From positions 35,464,001 through 35,528,000 of the forward strand of contig JBANAY010000003.1 in assembly GCA_037952775.1 (NCBI GenBank): a stretch of DNA of 64,000 nt, given 5' to 3'. This DNA comes from Clonostachys chloroleuca. Lineage: Eukaryota > Ascomycota > Sordariomycetes > Hypocreales > Bionectriaceae. Below, one piece after another: positions 37,117 to 48,417 of this stretch. Position 1 is the stretch's first letter. Every line of letters begins with the position of its first letter. Below the pieces are notes generated by a model. The model ran no database searches and had not been told where the DNA came from. It worked only from the letters and a program-made list of their open reading frames with translations. A program made the position numbers and the translations under genes.

Positions 37117-38864
37117 TCATCTGCTCACTTGATCTTCTCTCTCAACGCAGGCTTTGAAGAATTGTCCAATCTCGGCAAGTGCCATGTGCTCGCGCCTGCT
37201 TACACCAAGGAGATTGAACAACGACTGGGTATCAACGAGCTGTCTCGCAATGACTGCGTCTGGATGGCAGAAAGTCCGCACCCTCATAGCTCGGGCATTC
37301 GTCTTCATCGAATGCAGAAGGCCTACAATCTCTGCTGGGTTACCTTGGCGACGCCCATGAAACACGAACTCGTCAATGTGTAAGCTGACTAGATCGAGTT
37401 GTGTTTCTAGATCGTATCGAAAGCCGACAACCTTTGGACGGCCTTGCTGGAGCCAAGCATCGCTGATTTTCTTCAGCTTGTCTGTATCCAATCGGCCCTT
37501 GCCAAGCTCGCCTGCAATGTAGCCATTGATAGAATTGGTCAGATGGAACTCTAATTCACAATACAAGAGACTCTGCTCTCTCGCATCAAGAGAAACGGCC
37601 ATCTGGGTGCCTGGAACTTTCTTGGACCGCCGCCCCGAGTGGTGGAATTCGGTCTATAGTCATGTTAGCAAGCTGCAACGTTGGCTTTTCGTTGTGGGCT
37701 CTGAGAATCTTACAATGTCCTTGGCCATTTTCTTGATCCCATCCAGGATCCCTGGTTTCTTCGCGTTCACCGTATCTGGCTTGCCATCTGTCCGCTCCAA
37801 CCAACCTCCTTCCCCAATCATGGTCTTCCCTCCTCTTTTCTCAACGGGGATGCACTTTTCACGATAGTAGAAAGGGAATGGGGAAAAGGGCGGGCTATCA
37901 TTCACTTCTTGGGAATTAGATGCTCCCTTCTGGGGCGAGCGAGAATAAGCACTGGAATTGTCTCCACGACTAAACCCGTCGAGAGTGCTCTTGGATCGCT
38001 GTGGCTGGTGTCCATGCCCACGAGGCACTTCTGGTAGGTTCTGGACCCACGAGTCATACATGTTCATCACATTGCCATTGCCAGGCACGGCCTCCTGATA
38101 CTGGGCATCCCCTCGAAGTCTGAGCGGATCTGGCCTTGAGGGTGAAGTGATGTGCTGCCCGCTAGAATAATCGCTGACTCTCATGTCACTTGCCTCGTAC
38201 GTTTCCATAGGACTGAGGGGGGATACGGGATATGGAGCTGCCTCTGGCACTGGCCGATTGGGGATATTCTTCTCCATCCTCGGCTTGTTATCTCCCACCC
38301 GCACGGGGGTTGGTGTCGATCTTTGTCTTCGCTCTGCCAAGTTGGGAGTATTGGTCAGACGCCCGAAGTCTGGCCTAGGCATGAGATCGGAGAATGTTGT
38401 AAATGCGGTAGTTGGGGCATGTATACGACTCTTATCGTCCGAGCATGGATGCTGTTTGAAGTCGTTTGACGATCTAGACGTGCTTTTCTGGTGCTGCGAC
38501 CGGATAGGGCTGGTGCTGATTTTGGTCGAAAACCTTGTTCAAGGAATCCGAGTCAGTATTTCATCTTATTTTATATTGTGGTTGGACAACTCCTCTGCCT
38601 AAAAGATTCTCAAAGCTCGCGGGTGGGAGCAACGGAAACTGAAATAACTTACGCGTCGGTGATTTTGTTCACCTGAGTCTCGGTCAAGTTCATCCGGATA
38701 TGGAGAGGCTGCTTGAGATTTCGTTTTCGAGGAGACAGAGAGTGAGTTCTCGCATAAGAGGGAGAAGAGGCCGCGTGGTTGTAGCTGCGCTCAAGGGGTG
38801 TTATGGAGGCATTTGAGGGATCGGAGTAGCGATTCCTTCCCTGTTCGTGCTGTTGAGGACCCAT
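37117..38864 (-). CDS. Unrecognised three-exon fungal protein (522 aa)
   Basis: Exons 38653-38864, 37714-38533 and 37117-37653 join in phase to 522 residues. The first ATG is at 38864; the frame is open further upstream, so an earlier exon is possible. The N-terminal 300 residues are Ser/Pro/Arg/Gln-rich and probably disordered, with short motifs such as SPRKRNLKQPLHIRM. From residue about 290 the sequence becomes ordered (PFPFYYREKCIPVEKRGGKT, WLERTDGKPDT). It ends in a helical domain containing LLYCELEFHLTNSINGYIAG and VSLHIDEFVFHGRR. I do not recognise the family. The conserved-looking C-terminal half and two phase-matched introns (119 and 60 nt) support a real gene. Confidence 0.75.
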
Positions 38865-40260
38865 TAGATCAGACGGCACGTAACGAAAACTGAAGATCTG
38901 AAAGAGAGATCCTCAACAAGTTGGCTCGCGAAGGTGGATGATGCGCAAAGCATTTGCAGTCCAAGGAAGAAGTCAACACCTCGATCCGCATGAGAGCGAG
39001 CCAGTGTAGAGTAGCTTAGAATAACGTCTTCGCTGCCAGAGACGATATCTGGCGTCGTCCTGTTGACCAGAATACACAATTGTTTGTTTATTTGTTTACG
39101 TTGCCCGGCAAAAAGATGCCAGCTGCTGTCGGCCGCACGATGTTCAAGTCGCCATAGCGGCAGCCAGGCCACTGTATGGCGGCGAGGAAGGCCTGTTGGC
39201 ATTGGAAAAGGCGACTGAGTGCTCAAAGTGGGCTCCGTAGGGCCTATGAAAATACCAAATACAGGAGAGCATGCCTTACTTAGTGAACTGTCACCACACA
39301 ATAACGCGTGGGACGGATATTATAAACCACTTTCACACTGCTCTGCTTTCTCATAGGTAAAGTAGTCGAGAATAGGCCGGCGTGGCTGCCTGTAAATCTC
39401 AGATATACACCTACATTATCAAGAAGCTCAATATACAAGACAATTGTTGAGCTACACAGAAGGTTTCTTTAGACTGCAGCATGAGGTATCCTGAATGATG
39501 GGTAGGACGCCCGTTGTGGGCTGGCATCGCCACCAACCTCATGCAGCGTTCGCTTATTGAGTTCAATGGCAAGAATGGAATCTTAATGGTGTATGAGCAT
39601 GGAATCATAAGACAACAATATCCGACCCGAACTGAGACCCCCTATTGACTGGAAGCCAAAAAACAGGCAGCTATTGTTCGAGTCATCAAGCAGTGAGGTG
39701 CATGACCGGAAGATACTCTGAGGGTACATGGTGGAGTAGGACACACGCAGAGGCTAGTACAGCGCAAGAGGCGAATCATAAAGCTTCTGCCGCCCGGTTG
39801 CCCCACCCCCAGAGCCCCAACAGCGAGCTGGAGGGCGGTTAGCGGGTAGAAGCGGATAGCCGGTGTTCTGCCGGCGCAAAGCCAAAGTTCCGTTCCTGGT
39901 CTGAAGCTTTTATCCTCCGCCCGATTCAGTCCTTTACATGTACTGCCGCGTCGTCGCCAGCATCATTTAGCTGCCAGCTGCCAACACCTGCACGCCACCC
40001 ATTGCGTATGCCAAAGCCTATTCACCCCGCGCATTCAGATCACTCCGGCCTATTGTTTACAATTTAAGACGCGACCGCCCACGCCCTCTCTCGCTTCTTC
40101 TTTTCTCAATCATCTGCGTCTTCTTCCAACGCAATTTCTGTAAGAACAAACATCACCAAACAACTTTCAACGTTTCACACGTCGACACTCATCTCTTGAC
40201 TCCCACACTCTACACATACTTCATTCCACCCAACCGATTTTTCAACATCTCTCGCGCGCC
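38865..40260. other. Divergent intergenic region (1.4 kb)
   Basis: Promoters of the unknown gene (minus) and the Ulp1 gene (plus). The 200 nt before 40261 are CT- and CA-rich, as in fungal leaders. No gene is supported. Confidence 0.5.
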
Positions 40261-43200
40261 ATGTCGTTCTCACAGAAGCGCCGTGAGCTTCACGTGCATT
40301 TAGCTAACACCACATCGGCCTACCCCAGGCCTGCTAGGCTTGCCAACGTTCAGGCCCGGCTTACGCCCCGCCGCCACAGGAGATTTAGTATCAACATTCA
40401 GGAGCGCATCAGTCGAGACCAAAAGACTAGAACCGAATACCTCACGCGCTTTGGTCGACTAGGCGTACAGTCAGCTGCTGTTGCAGCCCGAGGGGCAGTC
40501 CGACGCGAAAGCCAGCCGTCCGTTGAGTTCGTTACTTCGCCGCCTAGAATCCGCCAGGGCCGCCCCAACCAGCCATTTCTTGTAGACGATATATACCCCT
40601 CCGAGGAGCTCGAGAAGCTCTCCCGTCCCTCCCGTTTGGAGCTCAAGCAAGCATCCGGTCCATTTCCCAACCGTCACTGGCGATTGAAGAACCGACCACA
40701 CACTATCTTGGACGACACCCCGCATAACAACGAACTCGCTATCCCTCATGTTCCAGAGCCAGTTCGACGAAAGCGTCGAGCGTCAACAAACGAGGTGGAC
40801 CTAGCCGCTGGCACATTGCATGCCATTTTTTCCGGCAAACCCATCGATCTTTATCCAGCTCGCTTCGAAGACCCCGTCCCCAACCCCGAAGACGACGTCC
40901 CCGACGTCGCTATGCACGCTGTAGGTAACATTGCATTCGTGCTTTGGTGTCAGAGATGCTAATCAGATCACAGGAACCAACTGGACTAGTACAATCTGTC
41001 TTCAATATGTTTTCTAGTGTGGCGCATGCCTTTACTGGCTTTCGCCAGACAGTCACACGTTACAGTATGTTGGCTTCCTCACTGATCTTGGGTTGGCAAC
41101 CGCCTAATTTCCTCCTGACACTAACATGCGGTTTAGTCTCAAATCCTGCCCAAGAAGTCGTCGAGACTCGCCAGGAAAGAACTGATGGCAATGTTGTCAA
41201 CAAACGACGAAAGCTTGACCAGCCCAAAGAATACGAAGGCGAAGTCCAATGGGCCTCCGACAAACAACTTCAAAGTCTCGAGGGTGATTGCAAAAGATTC
41301 CAGCGCGTGGTCTCTCATTTCTTCCGGATGGATCTGGATCCGAAGCCTGGTGTGCGAACCTATTTTAACGACAAACTGCGACCAATTGGCACTTTACTTG
41401 CTGGCTCAATCAGCAACCCTACGCCCATCATGTGTGGCAAAATCCTGCCTCGAAGTCACTCTGCCCTGTATACTCTATTCCTTGAGCAGCTTTTCGAAAT
41501 TCTACCCAGAGTGTATGATAAACGCAAGATTTCCGAACTGAAAGCTTCTCATGGTCCGACTCTTCACCCACGCTTGGACCTTGGATTTTCCTCTCTCGAT
41601 TTAGACATCCTGTTTCATATCAAATCCGTCTTCTCGTTCCAATCTATCTCCTACGTCTTAGCCGGCCTGACACACAATTACGAAGACTCGAATCCAACTA
41701 CTCTCGATAAGCTTACCATGTTCTTTATTGATCGCCTTCTTCTGGACATCAATGCCATCTTCGAAGGGCTTATACCACCAAGCTACCTTGACTCACCAGA
41801 TTATCTCAAAGAAATGATAACTAGATTTCCGACGCCAGCTCGTGCACCTCTAGTCCAGGAAATGCCTGGCACGTTCCCAAATGAATTAGCACGGAGCACA
41901 CCCCGCCCGACGAGTGCTCCATCTGAGGTCCCGAACCCACCAGAACCCGTGCAGAAGGTAGAAAGGCCAGCCACAGCCCCTTCAGAAGCGAAACAACTCC
42001 CCCACAACCAGTAGTAGACAATACTGGCGCACGTACTCAAGTAGCCATCTCAAGGGCTTACGACACAAGCAAGAGGGCTCGTCTCCAAGCTTGGACGCGG
42101 CATCGTTGGTCCGTTTGGAATCGTGGAAAGCGCGACGAGGCCGAGCGCGATGCCTCTCGCGCTATTAAATCGCAATATGTCACAAACTTTACCCCTCGGC
42201 TCCCGATGAGAGATCACCAAGAGTTAAGCTCGATCCTTAGGACTCGTCTTAAACACCCTTCAAGAGATACGCCCAAGCGCTTGAAGGCACTCAGCCTACC
42301 AAAACATGCTCGTTTTTCCGTCAGCACACTTTCCCCACCGCCTCGCACACATACTAGAAGTGGTATTGCGAGGCTCAAGGAACCTGGCCGCACATTACAC
42401 ATCTCCAAGAAGGGCATGAGATTCCAAAATGTTCGTCCAGCTTCATCCATGAATAGGGACTCACCCTCACCAACTTCTTCGCCTATCTACTGGCGTTCTT
42501 ACTACCAACCCCTGGCTGTGCCACCACCCAGTACAGCTTTTAAGAAAGAACCTTTTGAACCTTTTGCCGGAATAGAGCAGAAAACGTACCGCAGTCTCGA
42601 TGCTCTTTTTAGAGATTCAGGCCCGATAGCTCTACAGTTGAGCGATCTTGCTAGTTCTCGTCTCGCACAGAAACGGGAGGAGGAAGCTAGAATCGCAGCC
42701 GAAGCAGCCGAGGCGGCAGAACGGGCTGCGGCAGAGAAAGCCCGAATTGAATTGGAAGCCCGCCTGGCTCTGACCGGCGGCCTTCGTGTCCCCCGACAAA
42801 AGTTTGTGCCCAAACTATCTGGAGACTGGAACCGAAGGGTCCATGACACGCTGACCTCAGCACCAACCACCTCGCTCACCACGACCGTTGAGGGTATCGA
42901 CCTCAGGCGGCATGACTTTGCCAAGGTTGTTCCGGAGACTGAGTGGCTCAACGACGAGATCGTAAACGGCTCACTGATGTGGCTTGACCAAGCAATCAAC
43001 TCGGCTGCTGGCATTAAGGATGTGAAGAAGCAGACTCGTAAATGCCTGACAATGAGTTCCTTCTTCTTTAAGCAGTTGAGGGAAAGGGGGTTGGACGAAC
43101 GCAACGCACATTGAGACGCTATGGCGTCGAGAAACGAAACTTCCTTGACATCGATACCATCCTACTGCCCATCTGCGAGCGTTCCCACTGGACACTTCTA

Positions 43201-43536
43201 GTTGTCCGGCCTTCTAAACGCACCGTATCCCACATGGACTCCATGAAGCCTGTTGGCTCTCCTCTAAACACGAACCTCGCCTTGGCATGGGTCAAGGATG
43301 TTCTAGAGGACGCATTTGTTGCTGAAGAGTGGACTGTCGTTAAGCACGAAGCACCCCGGCAGACGAATGGATGGGACTGCGGTGTCCATACAATCACAAA
43401 CGCAATGTGCGTTGCCCTTGGGTTGAACCCTATTGACTCTTATTCCACCGAAGATATGCCCCTCCAGCGCCTGCGAATCGCAAGTGTGTTGCTGAACCGA
43501 GGGTTCAGCGGGGATTTCGATCTGGGAGTGTTTTGA
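40261..43536 (+). CDS. ulp1: Ulp1-type SUMO protease (two frameshifts)
   Basis: Exons 40261-40920, 40974-41064 and 41137-43536. The C-terminal C48 cysteine-protease domain is complete. LNDEIVNGSLMWL precedes the catalytic His in RSHWTLLVV, the Asp in SHMDSMKP, and the Gln and Cys in QTNGWDCGVHT. The enzyme matures SUMO and removes it from targets, usually at the nuclear envelope; the long basic N-terminus fits localisation signals. Two breaks interrupt exon 3: CCCCC at 41999-42003 and GGGGG at 43086-43090. One extra base in each restores a continuous 1050-residue protein, including the family stretch RTQRTLRRYGVEKRNFLD. An Ala/Glu-rich helix lies just before the protease domain. Housekeeping status makes true loss unlikely. 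Confidence 0.9.
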
Positions 43537-46302
43537 TCAGCCCGAACAAAACCAACATACAAACCCAGAAAAAAAGAAGAACGAATTTACGGATTATGCT
43601 TATGATTGCGTCTTGAGTTTGCTACACCTTCTCGAAGGAAGTATTTTTGTATTCTGCTTGCTCTATCTATTAGGATTGTTATTCGGTTGTTGATGTGTGA
43701 CTTCAGGAGTTGGGGCGATTGGCAAGGAAAAGGGATTCATATCATTAGAGATACCATGCATGCATTTCTAGGCGTTGGCAAGCCAGAGAAGATTAGGAAG
43801 TGTGACTACAGGCCGAGGAGAGCCTTTGGACGACCGGGAAAAGGGAACATTTGCTAGCAAAGAGAAGCTCAGAGCTGTGTGTAGATTTCAGCATAGACAG
43901 GCATGCTGTGTAGTACATTGTTTGGCGTTTAATGAGACAAGAGCCGAGGCCGTTGAGCCCATGTTGCTTCCACATCAAAAAATTCTTCTCTGCTTGTAAT
44001 TGTTTCAGCGCTGAAAAGTTTTTCTCAATGGCTTATTGCATGGTCACTTGGCAAAGGCTATTGGACGTAGGATCCGACTCTCTCCTACCCGCGCATTGTT
44101 GATGGTAACCGTCTCGTCGTCCGACACGAGGCGAACAAGGACGGAGCCGCGCGAGGCCAACAGCCAATGAAGGCGGCGGCGGCTCCAGCAGGTCTAGACA
44201 ACAGCCGCCATGGCTTACATAGTGGATGCATCGGTCAGGTCGTCCGGACCGTTTGAGCATCGGGAGGATTAGGCTGAGAGCTTGGAGGGGGTGAGGTGTG
44301 CACGGCGACTCTATAGTGGTGGTGTTTGACACGAACCGAGCTGAGAAAAGCACAGTCACAAGCAGGCAAAGAGAATTTTGTATTTGGTCAGGCTGCATCT
44401 ACACGATAGTTTGGCGGGGCATCTTGGGGTTGGGCCCACAATGACATGACGATGGAGGCAAAAGAAAGAAAATAAGATTGATAAACCGGAGATGGCCGGG
44501 CCAATATTTTACCTTACCTCGTCTTGGCATTGGCTTGTTTGGGGGAAGGGCGAGGGTTAGAAAAAAAAAGGGAAAAAAAAGTGACCAAAGCGGAAGGGTT
44601 CCAGAAATTGCCACCTCGCTTCCATCTTCCCACAAGGGGATAGCAGAACGTGCCGTGGCTTCCAGACGGTTCCCAGAAGTGCGACGTAGCATGGCCGAGC
44701 GGTGGCAATGTGCGACATGCACATTCGCATTCATTCGATGGCAGAGCGGCACCAAGATGAAAGTGAACCATCAAGTCGCATGGGCGTCCGCTGCACTGCA
44801 ACTTTGTTATGCTACTGTCACCTCAGGCGGCGGGCGATTAATTATTATGTAGTACCCAGGTGTCTGATCGGGCCACACACGAAATGGCGATCGCCATCGA
44901 ATTGAAGTGCGCCGGCGGGAGGAGGCTGAGTTGGCGCTGGGTCCCTTTGACGGGCGCCCGACGAGCATTAGCAGCAAGATCGACGGTGGGATTCGCCGCT
45001 CCCAAGCAGTTGGACCACCCCCTTGCCCTTCTTCCCATTCAAGCCATTCTCCCAGGCGGGAGGGTTGGATGGATGGCAACCTGCGCTGTCGTGCCATCCG
45101 CCGTCGTCATCATCATCATGATGACAGCTTGGCGCCAGCGTCTATTGGATGGGATGCCATGGCCGAGCGCGAGCCCACCACCATGCTGGAAGGGTGCATC
45201 GCGGCTGGCAGATGTGTGAACCCAGATGTCCTCCAGCGTGTGGGTGTGCTTACAAACTCCGTTTTGTTCCCATTCTCGTCGCGCCCGCCCATGGCGTGAG
45301 GCAGATCATACCATCGACAACTGAGTGGACGCGAGATGACGCCGTGCTGCAACGCCAACTCTAGATCGCGTGATGCACCAGGCTCAAGTGCCGAAGGAGG
45401 GGTGCACTAGAGGCTGGGAATGGCCCCGAAACCACCAAGCCGGGGCCCTGAATTGGCTGGGGTATCTCTTGCAGCTCGCTCGGAAGGAATAACACATCTG
45501 GTCGGTTACCGCCCTTTCCCTGCTGCCCAATCTGGCAGTCTCTTGCGGAGAGATTTGTCATGGGTGGTTGCGAGTACAACCGGAGAATGTGACCCTCCTT
45601 GCTGCGAAAGCCTGCCGGCACTTGTCGGTTGTTTGTCTGCTGAGCTGGATGTTATCTGCGATGTTGCGGTTGGTGCAACCCCTTTCTGCATTCCACCGCC
45701 CGGTGATCCAAAGAGGTGCGTCGTATCTAGAGGCCGCTGTTGAGATCGGAAGTTTTTTGGAATCGGATGGGCGAATCCATAGCGCAAGGGGCACTCTACT
45801 AGGTGACGGGGCTATTCATGATGGTTTCTGGTCGAGGTCCATCGTAGCACGGCCGTGTATGTCACCGGTTAACCCTGATCCGTAAAAGGATGGGAAAGAG
45901 TGGTTCCCTGTCAAGTGTCATCGTGTGAACAATCGCTGTCTCAGACTCACATCCACACCGACCGATCATGATTATGGGGAATCCATGGATCGAATTTTCG
46001 AAGAAGGGGCCCCCTTGGGCGTATCTTCTGTCCAGCTGGCTGGGCTCTGGACCAGTGTTTTGAAAGGTAAGGACCCGACCGCTCGTATCTACATGCGCTG
46101 GGCTCTTCGTTGGCGGATATTCCTCCCCAATGGAGACAGCATTTGCACACACTGCTGCGACATCGCATTGAAAAGCGAGGAACAAGACAACGAAGTGACT
46201 CAGTGGGGAGGGGAGTAGAGCAACTGGAGTAGATATTGGCTGTTTGGTTGTGCAGATAGGTGTCGTTCAGTTGGTCATAATTATGTATATGTTGTATTCA
46301 AT
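43537..46302. other. Gene-poor flank left of the transposon (2.8 kb)
   Basis: Only short, mutually overlapping frames on both strands with no recognisable domains. Purine-rich A/G runs occur at about 44560-44580. Nothing coding is supported. Confidence 0.45.
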
Positions 46303-46330
46303 ATCTCCTTGGTGCCCCTAAGACTACAGT
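46303..46330 (+). repeat. Left terminal inverted repeat
   Basis: 28 nt, identical to the reverse complement of the right repeat. Similarity stops on both sides of this block. Confidence 0.9.
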
Positions 46331-46418
46331 CAGGTATTTCTCCACTTTTACTAAAACCCTCAAGCCGTGACTTCGGGCTACGCGTAGCAACGTAAGAAGC
46401 TTCCCCACACAAATTACT

Positions 46419-48305
46419 ATGGCAAGCATTCCTCCCTTTCCCGACCCGGCCCTAGAGGCACCATTTGAGGTTTCTGACGATGTGGAGTTATACATCCGGG
46501 TTGACGAAGCCCAACGCGAGCAGCCCGTTGACTGCACCTATCGCCCGTCAAAGCCAGCAACCGAGCAACGCGGCACGCGCTTTATGCCCTTCATAATTGG
46601 CTCTATTCGCAAACCACACATTATGCAGCTGCCGTCAACGCCCTTATCACTTTTCCAAGCCTTTATACCTGAATCCCTAGCAAATTCATGGGCTAGCTAC
46701 ACGAATCTCGACCTTCCAGCTGACAAGGTGGGTAATTGAGCTAGGTTTGAAGCCGGCTCTTCCAACCACACATACAAAAGTGAGCTAATAGTCAAGACGG
46801 CTAGGCTATCTCCTCTAAGCAAGTATATCTCTTGCTTGGGGTCTTAATTTATATAGGAAATCACCCTGAAAAGCAGCTACGAGGCTATTGGGGTACTTCC
46901 AAGCGTGAGAAGATGAAGCCGATCCATCCTATCAAGCAGTTCCTGAGCTTCAAGACCTTTGAACAGCTTTATCGCACCTTCCGGCCTTATAACCCAAGGG
47001 TCAGTTACGAGAGCTCTTTTGACCGTGTTCGCGAGTGGTCTGAAGTCGTGCAACAAGCCTCTCTTGAATTCTGGATCCCAGGTACGAATATAGCTGTGGA
47101 TGAGTGTATTCAGCACTTTGAGGGCAGAGCAATTGAGAAGGTCATTATCAAGTCAAAGCCAACGCCAGAAGGGTTTAAAATCTGGGCTGTAGCTGAAGCC
47201 GGCTATTTCCTCTCGTGGCTGCCGCACTTACCTCAGAAGGTGTTTGACTCTATTAACAAGAAAGAGCCTCGAACAAGGAAGAGGAAAAGAGACGGTGAAT
47301 ACAGCCTCAATCCGACACAAGCCGTGGTGGTTGACCTAGTAAAACGGCTGCCTCCAGCCATTTATCACGTCTTCTTAGATAACCTCTTTTCAAGCCCGGA
47401 CCTCTTCGTCGTTCTCAAAGGTTTGAGGGTCGGGGCTACAGGCACCTGCCGAACTAACTGTGGCATCTTCAAAGGTCTCGCACAGCTGAAAAAGGCAGAT
47501 AATAACGGCCAGCTTCATTGGAATTGGGGTCAGGTTGAGACAGTTCCAACGCCAGATAATGAGGTTGATCAACCTAGGAATCCCCTGCCTAGTAAATCCC
47601 CTACTAATAGCTTCTTAGGTCAATCAAATCGCTTGGAAGGATAACGCCCTTGTGCTATTCCTTTCCACAGTCTACGAAGGCTCTGAGATAACAACCCGGC
47701 TTAGGAAGCGGCCGACAACAACACACGCTCGAGCACGTGCTATCAAGCAATATTTTGGTGCAGAGCCGGTCAAAGAGGCCTCCGTTCTGTCCGTATCTGC
47801 TGATTATAATAATTATATGGGAGCAGTAGATAGGGGTGATCAGCTACGAAGCCAAGAGGGATTCGAACACCGAATTAATAAGGGACCTTGGCGTACATTA
47901 GCGTGGGGATTTCTGCTTGAAGTTGCTCTTTGCAATAGCTTCTTACTGCAGAAGAATGGCCAGTCAAATTGGAAGCCGCTCCGGACCTTACATGAGTGGC
48001 GGGAGCAGATTTCTCACGATCTCCTAACAACATACGGCCATAAGAGCGATCTCCGTCAGAGATACCGTACAGGAGATATAACTACAGCTATTTCACAGCA
48101 TAATCGCGTCTTTAAGCAGTCTCCATCTCAATGCCTAGCCTGCAAGGGTGTCCGTTGTGGCGAGGAACGCGAAAAGCCCCTTGCACCGGCTTCGTCAGGC
48201 AGCTCGAACCGACGGGTCCCTCAATCGCGTTCTCGCTGTGAGACATGCAAAGCCGCTCTTTGTAACCGTCAGCATTGTTGGGACATCTACCATAGGCTAA
48301 TTTAG
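46419..48305 (+). CDS. piggyBac-family transposase, apparently intact
   Basis: Three exons (46419-46727, 46805-47563, 47619-48305) join to 584 residues, the normal size for the family. The catalytic triad is visible: Asp202 in NIAVDECIQHFEGR, Asp295 in HVFLDNLFSS, and Asp427 in YNNYMGAVDRGDQLR. The C-terminus is the Cys/His-rich finger (CLACKGVRC, then SRCETCKAALC and HCWDIYH) that binds the ends in other piggyBac proteins. The introns are inferred. Intron 1 (77 nt, GTGGGT..GCTAG) removes a TGA stop. Intron 2 (55 nt, GTTGAT..CTAAT..TTAG) restores NQIAWKDNALV. Intron 1 is the weaker call; a frameshifted relic is the alternative. The protein would cut and paste the surrounding element. Confidence 0.82.
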
Positions 48306-48389
48306 TATAAGAGAGCATGTACCTTTTATCCGAGACTTTTCCGGGCCTGTCGAGCCAATCAAACCCCTGCAAATCCCTGTCGGGTACAA

Positions 48390-48417
48390 ACTGTAGTCTT
48401 AGGGGCACCAAGGAGAT
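48390..48417 (-). repeat. Right terminal inverted repeat
   Basis: 28 nt, exact reverse complement of 46303-46330. It lies 84 nt after the transposase stop. Confidence 0.9.

Larger units (their letters stand above)
46303..48417 (+). mobile_element. piggyBac-like DNA transposon with perfect TIRs
   Basis: A 2115-bp unit is bounded by 28-bp perfect terminal inverted repeats, at 46303-46330 and 48390-48417 (reverse complement). The repeat begins ATCTCCTTGGTGCCCCTAAG. It encloses one piggyBac-family transposase on plus. The canonical TTAA target duplication is not visible directly outside the repeats. Either the target is different or degenerate, or the true ends differ from the repeats. Confidence 0.85.

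Noticed and set aside
45869..45876. TTAACCCT as an alternative left end of the piggyBac element
   Set aside because: No matching right end was found, and the 28-bp perfect repeats at 46303 and 48390 bracket the transposase more closely.
44033..45900. Many overlapping 80-130 residue frames on both strands
   Set aside because: They overlap in several frames with no codon bias or domains, as expected in GC-richer noncoding DNA.
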